From Pelagadaptatus aseana (GTDB lineage: Bacteria; Pseudomonadota; Gammaproteobacteria; Pseudomonadales; Cellvibrionaceae), in the NCBI GenBank assembly GCA_040365065.1, contig BAABNI010000002.1, forward strand, positions 248,001-312,000: a stretch of DNA of 64,000 nt. The letters are read 5' to 3'. A model generated the notes under the pieces. The model had not been told where the DNA came from. It made no database searches and was given only the letters and a program-made list of their open reading frames with translations. Positions 16,707 through 23,400 of the stretch are shown here, in pieces. How positions within the stretch are numbered: the stretch's first letter is position 1; the number at the start of each line of letters is the position of its first letter. The translations under genes and the position numbers were made by a program.

Positions 16707-17681
16707 TTACAGAGCCTTCATCAGAGATGGGTCAATGTAGGAATCAACGTCCAGAGAACTTTCATACACCTTGTTGTCGACGTTGAATTTATCGGAGATA
16801 ACAGAAGAGCCATAAAGAGATTTAAAGCCTTCAGCTTTTTCCATAAATGGCAGAGCTTCTTCCAGAGTCAGAATCTTGGTGCCATCGATAAAGCCTTTGT
16901 ATTCCTCTGCTTCCAGACCAACACGGGCCGCCATGATCTTGATGGCGTCTTCCTGAGTGGCAGGATCCTTCAGGTAGGCAACGGCCTTGTACCAAACTTC
17001 CAGCACTTTCTGCCATTCCGCTTTACGAGTGGCCAGACTGGATGGCGCAACCGCCAGCACATCGTAAATCAAGCCAGGCTCATCGGCACTGGAGTAAATC
17101 TTGGTAGAACCGGGAACCAGCTTCAGCGCCTGACCGGAGCTGGGCTGCCAGGCAACCACGGCATCAACATCGCCAGAAGCCAGAACCTGAGGAGTTTCAT
17201 TGGTTGGTACGTTAACCAGTTCCACATCCGTTTCACTCATGCCGGCTTTTTCCAGAGCATTCAACAGCAACAGATGGCCAACGAAGCCAACTTCAACACC
17301 AATCTTTTTGCCTTTCAGCTCAGCCACGGAACTGATGCCAGGCTTGGCAACGATCATGTCATTACCGTTACTGTAGTCATTGACCAGAATCATCACATTT
17401 TGCGCACCAGTGGCACCGGTCACCAGCGCATCACCATTGGTCATGGCAACCGCATCCAACTGACCCGCGGCAAACGCATCCATACTGGCAACGTAGTCAA
17501 ACCACTCGAATTCAACCGCGACGCCGGCCTCTTCAAACATACCTTTTTCAATGGCAATTTCCCAGGCCACCCACCCTGGCCAGTCGCTGTAACCAATTTT
17601 CAGAGGTGCTCCTGCAAACGCCTTGGCAATCATGAAACTGCTCATCATCAAGGCAACAAAGAATTTCAGTGTTGTTCTCAT
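16707..17681 (-). CDS. Periplasmic substrate-binding protein, urea-carboxylase-associated ABC transporter
   Basis: The 324-residue protein starts with a signal peptide (KFFVALMMSSFMIAKAFA, probable cleavage AFA|GA near residue 23). It then has the NMT1/SsuA-like binding fold, beginning LKIGYSDWPGWVAWEIA. This opening matches the subgroup encoded next to urea carboxylases, whose natural ligands may be urea, guanidine or other small amines. It is the first gene of the operon, with GGAG seven bases before its ATG, and is preceded by the palindrome and sigma-54-like promoter described separately. Confidence 0.92.
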   Translation of the reverse strand: MRTTLKFFVALMMSSFMIAKAFAGAPLKIGYSDWPGWVAWEIAIEKGMFEEAGVAVEFEWFDYVASMDAFAAGQLDAVAMTNGDALVTGATGAQNVMILVNDYSNGNDMIVAKPGISSVAELKGKKIGVEVGFVGHLLLLNALEKAGMSETDVELVNVPTNETPQVLASGDVDAVVAWQPSSGQALKLVPGSTKIYSSADEPGLIYDVLAVAPSSLATRKAEWQKVLEVWYKAVAYLKDPATQEDAIKIMAARVGLEAEEYKGFIDGTKILTLEEALPFMEKAEGFKSLYGSSVISDKFNVDNKVYESSLDVDSYIDPSLMKAL

Positions 17682-17692
17682 ATTCCGCTCCA

Positions 17693-17720
17693 GTATTACG
17701 ATTAATTATTTCCGTAATAC
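17693..17720 (-). promoter_or_regulatory. 28-bp palindrome with NikR-operator geometry
   Basis: GTATTACG at 17693-17700 and CGTAATAC at 17713-17720 form a perfect 8-bp inverted repeat with a 12-base centre. Written as hexamers this is GTATTA-N16-TAATAC, the same 6-16-6 spacing as the E. coli NikR operator GTATGA-N16-TCATAC, with four of six bases per arm identical. It overlaps the expected transcription start of the sigma-54-like promoter and lies 11 bases before the first ATG. The likely ligand is the NikR-like protein of the operon. Confidence 0.65.
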
Positions 17721-17725
17721 TTTAT

Positions 17726-17741
17726 GCTTAAATTATGCCAA
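17726..17741 (-). promoter_or_regulatory. Candidate sigma-54 (-24/-12) promoter
   Basis: On the minus strand TTGGCAT-AATTTAA-GCAT has GG (17739-17738) and GC (17727-17726) separated by exactly ten bases, the invariant spacing of -24/-12 promoters. The -24 element is close to consensus TGGCAC; the -12 element AAGCAT is weaker than TTGCA. A nitrogen-scavenging operon is a typical sigma-54/NtrC target. Confidence 0.5.
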
Positions 17742-17828
17742 CTGTGTTTTATCGCAATAAACGTCAGTAACAACGGGCCATCATCGTTTTTTCCTGCAAA
17801 ACATAGTCCCCATAAAATCTTTCGCTGA

Positions 17829-17844
17829 TGGTGCTCACGCACCA
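17829..17844. promoter_or_regulatory. Inverted repeat upstream of sigma-54-like promoter
   Basis: TGGTGC-TCAC-GCACCA is a perfect 6-bp inverted repeat about 100 bases upstream of the -24/-12 element, an enhancer-like position. The hexamers equal the half-sites seen in NtrC sites but in the opposite order (NtrC sites read GCACCA first), so I do not call it an NtrC site. Confidence 0.4.
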
Positions 17845-18105
17845 ATTTAAAGCCTGCTTTTAGACTTGCGCCCCAAATTTGCACAATCTGAAAACCTCGA
17901 ATCCTTAATTCATCGGCTTAAACCCGGTGTTAACCCCAATAAATTAGATGGCCCGGTTTTTGATTGAATATTCTCCAGACAATCCAACCCCGGGACGACC
18001 CGGCGAACAGACTCCCCATCGATCGATGGTAACCAACCCATCGGTTTCCGGGATCTCTCGACTCACTCTGGACGGCCAGCAATCCAATTGACAGGAGCCG
18101 TTACC

Positions 18106-19209
18106 ATGAGCAGCACACCATCTCATAGCGCCTTTACAACCTTGCCCATCGTCGACATGACGTTGTTGTTTTCCGACAACATTGACGATCGCAGACAATT
18201 CGCAAAATCCCTGGATCAGGCAACTAGGGATGCCGGCTTTCTTTACTTAAAGGGACATGGCATTAATCCCGATCTGATCAGCCGGTTAAAACAGGAAACC
18301 AAACAGTATTTTGCTCAGGATTATGAAACCAAGATGCATCACTACATCGGCCGTTCCAATAATCACAGCGGCTATGTACCTCAGGGGGAGGAGCAGTTCT
18401 ACGACGACAGCGGTCGAACATCTGGCGACACAGATCCAATATCCCGACCGGATAAAACAGCGGATTTAAAAGAGGCTTATGACATAGGACCGGAATCCAG
18501 CAGTTTAATGGCACGCATAACCAGCAATGGCTGTAACCAGTGGCCTGATAACCTGGCGTTTAAACAAGCAGCCAGCGATTACTATCAGGCCATGCTGGAT
18601 TTAAGCCGTAAGTTATTTTCCGGTTTTGCTATGGCACTGGGTCTTGCCGAAGATCACTTCACTGCCAGCCTGAGTAAACCACCCAGCCAGCTCAGATTGA
18701 TTCACTACTTCGACAACCCCAATGCCAGTGCTAACGATTCTGGTATTGGCGCCCATACTGACTACGAATTTTTTACCATCCTCTTGCCAACCTCTCCGGG
18801 TTTGCAGGCCCTCAATGGTGCCGGCGAATGGGTGGACATTCCGGTTCTGGACGACTGCTTTGTCATCAATATCGGTGACATGATGGAAGTGGCCAGCCAC
18901 GGCCACTACATGGCCACCTCGCACCGCGTCAGACAGGTAAAAGAAGAGCGCTACTCGTTTCCATTCTTTGCCAGCCTCGACTACGACACCCGGGTCGAAC
19001 CGATTCCGGCTCTGGCAAAGAAGGCAGCGGGTGAGCACCAACCCGAGCAAACCGATTCGAGCCTTGTCTGTGGTGATCACTTGCTGGCTCAAACTATCCA
19101 AACCTTTGCCTATTTAAAAAAGCGTCTGGCCAATGGCGAGATTGAGCTACCTGATGGCTCCCGAGAGCTTTCGTCTTTCGGCCAACTTGCCAGCGCAGTC
19201 GCAGAGTAA
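18106..19209 (+). CDS. 2-oxoglutarate/Fe(II)-dependent oxygenase, isopenicillin-N-synthase-like
   Basis: The 367-residue product has the DIOX_N domain (about 13-130) and the 2OG-Fe(II) core with the iron triad His217-x-Asp219 (GAHTDYE) and His273 (TSHRV). The 2-oxoglutarate-binding pair is Arg282-x-Ser284 (RYS). These enzymes oxidise small molecules using 2-oxoglutarate and O2; the substrate is unknown. Relatives in this superfamily act on arginine or homoarginine and release guanidine, which is interesting beside a carboxyguanidine-type operon, but the link is speculative. The ATG at 18106 follows AGGAG by eight bases; an upstream in-frame TTG is less likely. Confidence 0.85.
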   Translation: MSSTPSHSAFTTLPIVDMTLLFSDNIDDRRQFAKSLDQATRDAGFLYLKGHGINPDLISRLKQETKQYFAQDYETKMHHYIGRSNNHSGYVPQGEEQFYDDSGRTSGDTDPISRPDKTADLKEAYDIGPESSSLMARITSNGCNQWPDNLAFKQAASDYYQAMLDLSRKLFSGFAMALGLAEDHFTASLSKPPSQLRLIHYFDNPNASANDSGIGAHTDYEFFTILLPTSPGLQALNGAGEWVDIPVLDDCFVINIGDMMEVASHGHYMATSHRVRQVKEERYSFPFFASLDYDTRVEPIPALAKKAAGEHQPEQTDSSLVCGDHLLAQTIQTFAYLKKRLANGEIELPDGSRELSSFGQLASAVAE

Positions 19210-19251
19210 GAGCCATCAGCCATGAACATAAAGAGCCAGCAGCCATGAACC
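19207..19251 (+). repeat. 22/23-bp tandem repeat from oxygenase stop to next start
   Basis: Unit 1 (19207-19228) begins with the TAA stop of the oxygenase gene. Unit 2 (19229-19251) begins TAAAGAGCC and contains the ATG of the next gene. They differ by one inserted base and a few substitutions, and both carry a GCCATGAAC start-like segment, so unit 1 presents a decoy ATG at 19222. Confidence 0.8.
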
Positions 19252-20192
19252 TGACGGATCTACTTGCACAACACCAAACAACACCCGCCAACTCGGTGCC
19301 CGACTGGGTAATCGGCGCGTTCAAGCGCCGTTCCATCAGTTTTGCCAACGGCCTGACCGATATACAAACCCATGTATTCTGGCTGCAAAGTCGCAACCTG
19401 ACGGTGGACTTGCGATTGCCGATCGACGCTGAACAGGTCACCGAAAAAGTGCTGCAGGATTTCTCCACAGACGACATTCGTGCCCTCGCCAATTACGAGG
19501 GCTGGAGCGCCGACAGCGTCTGGTTAAATGATCAATTGAGCTGGAGCGGCGGTACCTCTTTGCAACTGCACAATCGCTGGCCGGAGCCGGCTGAACTCAA
19601 GCGCATCGGCGATTGCATGGTTGAGTTTGCCCCCAGTGGCGCCTATGTCGAGGATTGGCGTCTGCTGTCACGCAGTAGTGGTCCACTGCTGGGTTTGAAG
19701 CTGCTCGAAGAAACGGATGCAACCACCGGCGAGGTGCGCCATCGCGATGGTGCACTGATTATCAATGGCGACTGGGCGGGCTTGGTGTTGGGTCGCCCAA
19801 CACCCTTAACATCCGACACACCGCAACCGCTCAGAGAACTACTGGACAGCAACGGCAGTGACGATCTGTTACAGCAGGCCATTTTTCAGTTTGAAACTTC
19901 CATTGCTCAGGGCAATCTTGACGATGGCTTCCGGATCAAATATTCAACCCTGCCACAACGGGTTAATCAGACACTGTTTCAGCTCGACGGCTTCGAGGTG
20001 GATAGCGACAATAAAACCGTGCTGCATCGATTCCATGACAAGGACAGAGAGATTATTCGACGCTTCAGTATCGATACCATCGAAAATCACTTTGGCTTCT
20101 CTCCCATGACCCGCCAAACCAGTCCATCGAAAGATTGGTTTGATCGAGAGCAGGAAACACTGAATCGCTATCTCTGCCCTGTCCAGACATAG
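19245..20192 (+). CDS. Conserved-looking protein of unknown function
   Basis: This 315-residue soluble protein has no signal peptide or membrane helix. I do not recognise the family. It is rich in Trp, Asp and Leu with beta-type patterning in the middle (GDCMVEFAPSGAYVEDWRLL, HRDGALIINGDWAGLVLGRP). Its start lies 35 bases after the oxygenase stop inside a tandem repeat, and the MFS gene follows at 80 bases, so the three may form an operon. A lipocalin-like or small-molecule-binding role would fit the pattern but is unproven. Confidence 0.6.
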   Translation: MNLTDLLAQHQTTPANSVPDWVIGAFKRRSISFANGLTDIQTHVFWLQSRNLTVDLRLPIDAEQVTEKVLQDFSTDDIRALANYEGWSADSVWLNDQLSWSGGTSLQLHNRWPEPAELKRIGDCMVEFAPSGAYVEDWRLLSRSSGPLLGLKLLEETDATTGEVRHRDGALIINGDWAGLVLGRPTPLTSDTPQPLRELLDSNGSDDLLQQAIFQFETSIAQGNLDDGFRIKYSTLPQRVNQTLFQLDGFEVDSDNKTVLHRFHDKDREIIRRFSIDTIENHFGFSPMTRQTSPSKDWFDREQETLNRYLCPVQT

Positions 20193-20272
20193 GGAAACAG
20201 CGAAAAGCCTGTCTCGAATAGCCAGGACGTCTGCTACACTCACTCCTCCTTAAAACATCATGGAAGAGTCGA

Positions 20273-21451
20273 GTGAATCGAAGCACATACCTGCTGTCGC
20301 TGTGCCAGGCCCTGTTAACCACCGGTAATATTTTACTGGTAGCCATTACTGCACTGATCGGTAAACAGCTGGCGCCGTCTTCCGGATTGATAACTTTGCC
20401 GTTGGCGCTGCAGTTTGCGGGGCTGATGTGCGCCACCATTCCCGCCTCCATGATCATGGGCTGGACCGGACGGCAAAAAGGTTTTTTCCTTGGCAATGGC
20501 ATTGGCATTCTGGGTGCAGGGGTAGCCATTGTGGCACTGCTCAATTCAGACTTTAGCCTGTTTTGCGTGGCTACCTTTCTGATTGGTGTCGGCATCGGTT
20601 TTGGCAATCTGTATCGCTTCGCCGTTATCGAAACCTGCGATGAGCGCTACGCCGCCCGAGCCATCTCCATCGTCATGGCCGGCGGCGTCCTGGCCGCGGT
20701 ACTGGGCCCCAATATGGCGATACAGGCGCAGAAACTGGATTGGGGAGCCCCCTTTGTGCCCGCCTTCGCCGGCCTGCTGGCGCTCTATGTGTTGGCCTTG
20801 ATTCTGTTGGTGTTTGTGCAATTCAAAGAGACCAGCGCGGAAGAAAAACAACTGGCACAAAGACCCTTACTGGCTATTGTTCTGCAACCGGCCTATATCA
20901 CGGCGGTACTCGCCGGCATGACCAGCTACGCCATTATGAATCTGATCATGAGCGCCACACCATTGGCCATGACCCACAACGGCCACCATTTTAACGACGC
21001 CGCCATTGTCATTCAGTGGCACGTGCTGGGCATGTTCGCGCCAGGCTTTTTCACCGGACAATTGATCAATCGCTGGGGTGTCAACAATATGATGCTGGCC
21101 GGTGGCATCCTGATTCTGGCCTGCATTGGCATCAACCTGACCGGCGAGAGTTTGTGGCACTACCGAATTGCGCTGATTCTTCTCGGCGTGGGCTGGGCCT
21201 TTATGTTTATCAGTGCCACCACTTCCATCACCTCAACCTATAGCCCCAGTGAAAAACCGAAAGCGCAGGCCGCCAATGAGTTTCTGGTATTTTCCAGTGT
21301 GGTGATTTCGTCCATTTGTTCTGGTTGGCTGGTGACAGATTATGGCTGGGCCTTTATCAATCAGGTGAGCATTCCGTTTGTGGTCACCGCAATGCTGGCC
21401 ATTGCCCTGCTCTGCCGCAAACCAGCTACAGCCGGCCAGAGTAATGTGTAA
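20273..21451 (+). CDS. MFS transporter
   Basis: The 392-residue protein has about twelve hydrophobic segments and major-facilitator features: two six-helix halves, a GRQKGFFLGNG loop between helices 2 and 3, and a mid-protein hydrophilic loop (QFKETSAEEKQLAQR) at about residue 182. No substrate can be read from sequence. The start is a GTG at 20273 preceded by GGAAGAG; no ATG occurs before the first helix. It is downstream of the oxygenase and the unknown protein, and may export or import their substrate. Confidence 0.85.
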   Translation: MNRSTYLLSLCQALLTTGNILLVAITALIGKQLAPSSGLITLPLALQFAGLMCATIPASMIMGWTGRQKGFFLGNGIGILGAGVAIVALLNSDFSLFCVATFLIGVGIGFGNLYRFAVIETCDERYAARAISIVMAGGVLAAVLGPNMAIQAQKLDWGAPFVPAFAGLLALYVLALILLVFVQFKETSAEEKQLAQRPLLAIVLQPAYITAVLAGMTSYAIMNLIMSATPLAMTHNGHHFNDAAIVIQWHVLGMFAPGFFTGQLINRWGVNNMMLAGGILILACIGINLTGESLWHYRIALILLGVGWAFMFISATTSITSTYSPSEKPKAQAANEFLVFSSVVISSICSGWLVTDYGWAFINQVSIPFVVTAMLAIALLCRKPATAGQSNV

Positions 21452-21470
21452 ATTAAACCGGGGGCTTTGG

Positions 21471-22139
21471 CTACCCAGCATCGACCAATGCCAGTGATTC
21501 AGTGATGGTGTCAAGGCCGTAATCGATCAGGGCTTCACGCACCAAACCAACGCGATCAAACAGATTACTGCCGGCCACATCGGTGAGCATGATCACGCCA
21601 TGCAGCGATCCCCGCAAAAACATGGCCGTCTGCAACGAGTCGCTGATCTTATTCCGGTCAACGCTATGATCCTTCAGACCGGACTCTATGGCCGACACCA
21701 TCAACGTCATGATCTGTTCTTCCACCTCCTGCATCTGCAGCATTAACGGCGTGATGTTCTCCGGTTCCCCAACCGTTTCGCTCTGCTTGCCCAGACGCAT
21801 GCTCAAAATGGAAAACAGCCCGGGCTCCTGTCGATAGAAGCGATAGTAGGCCTGCCCCGTGGCCTTGACCCGATCAATGCCCCGCTCGTGCTGATCAATC
21901 TCCTCGGCCATAAAGCGTGCCAGGGTTTGACCGGCACGAACGCACAAGCCCATGTGGATATCGTCCTTGTCCTTGAAGTAGACGTACAACAAAGAACGGC
22001 TTAAGCCGGCATCCCTGGCGATATCGTCCATCGAGCTTTTCTCAAAGCCCCTAGCAAAAAAAACCCGCATGGCTGAATCGAGAATGGCATCCCGGCGCTC
22101 GGACTTTTCTTGGGCATTGCGTGAACGTAAACGTGACAA
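21471..22139 (-). CDS. TetR-family repressor of the adjacent RND pump
   Basis: The 222-residue protein has a classical TetR N-terminus: RRDAILDSAMRVFFARGFEKSSMDDIARDAGLSR and LYVYFKDKDDI form helices 1-4 (about 16-65). The rest is a helical ligand domain. The start appears to be TTG at 22139, after GGGGAG; no ATG precedes the DNA-binding domain. It is divergent from the efflux operon, and the shared gap carries three copies of a 15-bp palindrome, so autoregulation and pump repression are likely. Confidence 0.9.
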   Translation of the reverse strand: MSRLRSRNAQEKSERRDAILDSAMRVFFARGFEKSSMDDIARDAGLSRSLLYVYFKDKDDIHMGLCVRAGQTLARFMAEEIDQHERGIDRVKATGQAYYRFYRQEPGLFSILSMRLGKQSETVGEPENITPLMLQMQEVEEQIMTLMVSAIESGLKDHSVDRNKISDSLQTAMFLRGSLHGVIMLTDVAGSNLFDRVGLVREALIDYGLDTITESLALVDAG

Positions 22140-22173
22140 AAGTGATCTCCCCAGGCATTTCTTACGAATAATA

Positions 22174-22224
22174 TTGACATTCTGTCAGTTATTTACATCC
22201 TGTCAATAATTGACAAACTGTCAA
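22174..22224. promoter_or_regulatory. Three phased TetR-type operators
   Basis: Three 15-bp palindromes of the form TTGACA-N3-TGTCAA start at 22174, 22192 and 22210, exactly 18 bp apart. The first ends CAG instead of CAA and the second begins TTTACA; the third is perfect. They lie between the divergent tetR gene and the RND operon, the standard place for operators controlling both. Confidence 0.85.
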
Positions 22225-22263
22225 TTAAATCATCGAAGCCGCAATCGGCACAGGGGTTAAGAC

Positions 22264-23400
22264 ATGAATACCGATACATATGGCACCACTTCTTTCAAGC
22301 CAACGTCGGCCAAACGCTGGCTTGCGCTGCTGTCGTTATTAGCCCTGACAGCGGCCTGGGCCATGCTTATCGGTGCCGACAGCAGAGCCGAGACGCAACC
22401 GCGCCCTACCCCCATTGCGGTCCGCGCCATTGCATTGACAGAGCAGCAGCCAGAGTTTTTCAGAAGTTTCAGTGGCACGACTCGCGCCACCCAGCGCGCC
22501 ACCATCAGACCCCAGGTAATCGGCCGGGTGATGGAAAGACATGTGGAGCTGGGTGATCAGGTCAACGCGGGGCAATTGTTGGTGAGTCTGTTCAATCCCG
22601 AGGCCACACCGGCGGCGCTGGCCGCCAGCAAGCAGTGGCAACAGGCCCGGGTAACCCGCGAGCAACTCGAGCGCGACTATCGACGCATCAACGATCTGTT
22701 CAAAGTCAACGTGGCCAGTAAGCAGGAAAATGAAACGGCCCGTACCGCGCTACTGGCAGCCCAGGCGGCCGAGTCGTCCGCCGAATCCGACTATTTGCGT
22801 GCCAATCAAGTGAATCAGGAGCAGCAGATTCGCGCCCCTTTTGCAGGGATGATCACTGACACCCTGATAGAGCCGGGCGAAGTGGTGGTGCCCGGCCAGG
22901 CACTGGTGCAGCTGGCCGACCCCTCACAGGTAGAGGTTGAAGTGACCGTCAGCGAAGCCACTGCTGCGGTTGTGCAGAGCGGGGATTCTGTCAGCGTAAG
23001 CCTGCCTCTACTCGGCTCCGCGGCTCCGTTGCAGGGCGTTATCCAGCAGGTCACCCCCTTTCGGGAACGGGGTGCCCTACCCACTGTTGTGGTGGCACTG
23101 CCGTCCGCCTCGGTGCGCCCCGGCCTGAGCGCCAGCGTGCATTTCCCTTACACAGAGGACAGCCACGCATTGACACCCACCTTCGCCCTGCCCACCTCCG
23201 CGCTGGTCAAACGCGGTGACAGCGGCGCCGTGGTGTATCGTGTGACCGAGCAACAGATTGTTGAAGCGGTGCAGGTTGAGCCCCGGCAGCTGGCCAACGG
23301 TCTGGTAACCGTCCGCGGTGACCTCAAGCCCAACGACAGGATTGTCTCTGCGGGCGTCAGGCAATTGTTCGCTGGCGCCTCTGTTGAGATCGTCCGATGA
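22264..23400 (+). CDS. RND efflux periplasmic adaptor (membrane fusion protein)
   Basis: The 378-residue protein has an N-terminal membrane anchor or signal (about 20-37). It then has the HlyD-like layout: a split lipoyl domain (VIGRVMERHVELGDQVNAGQLL and IRAPFAGMITDTLIEPGEVV), an alpha-hairpin between them (about 115-185) and a beta-barrel domain. It links an inner-membrane RND pump to an outer-membrane channel; no channel gene is adjacent. Its TGA overlaps the permease start by four bases (ATGA). Confidence 0.92.
   Translation: MNTDTYGTTSFKPTSAKRWLALLSLLALTAAWAMLIGADSRAETQPRPTPIAVRAIALTEQQPEFFRSFSGTTRATQRATIRPQVIGRVMERHVELGDQVNAGQLLVSLFNPEATPAALAASKQWQQARVTREQLERDYRRINDLFKVNVASKQENETARTALLAAQAAESSAESDYLRANQVNQEQQIRAPFAGMITDTLIEPGEVVVPGQALVQLADPSQVEVEVTVSEATAAVVQSGDSVSVSLPLLGSAAPLQGVIQQVTPFRERGALPTVVVALPSASVRPGLSASVHFPYTEDSHALTPTFALPTSALVKRGDSGAVVYRVTEQQIVEAVQVEPRQLANGLVTVRGDLKPNDRIVSAGVRQLFAGASVEIVR

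Larger units (their letters stand above)
17682..18105. other. Divergent control region between nitrogen operon and 2OG oxygenase gene
   Basis: This 424-base gap contains, reading toward the operon, an inverted repeat at 17829-17844, a GG-N10-GC promoter at 17726-17741 and a 28-bp palindrome at 17693-17720. The oxygenase side (17900-18105) holds an AGGAG ribosome-binding site and no promoter I can assign with confidence. I looked for a ykkC guanidine-I riboswitch and for tandem ACGR-loop hairpins (guanidine-II) and saw neither. Confidence 0.6.

Noticed and set aside
17829..17844. NtrC enhancer site
   Set aside because: The hexamers are those of NtrC half-sites but in the reverse order, so the match is not convincing.
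17682..18105. Guanidine riboswitch upstream of the nitrogen operon
   Set aside because: I looked for the ykkC conserved segments and for paired ACGR-loop hairpins on the minus strand and found neither.
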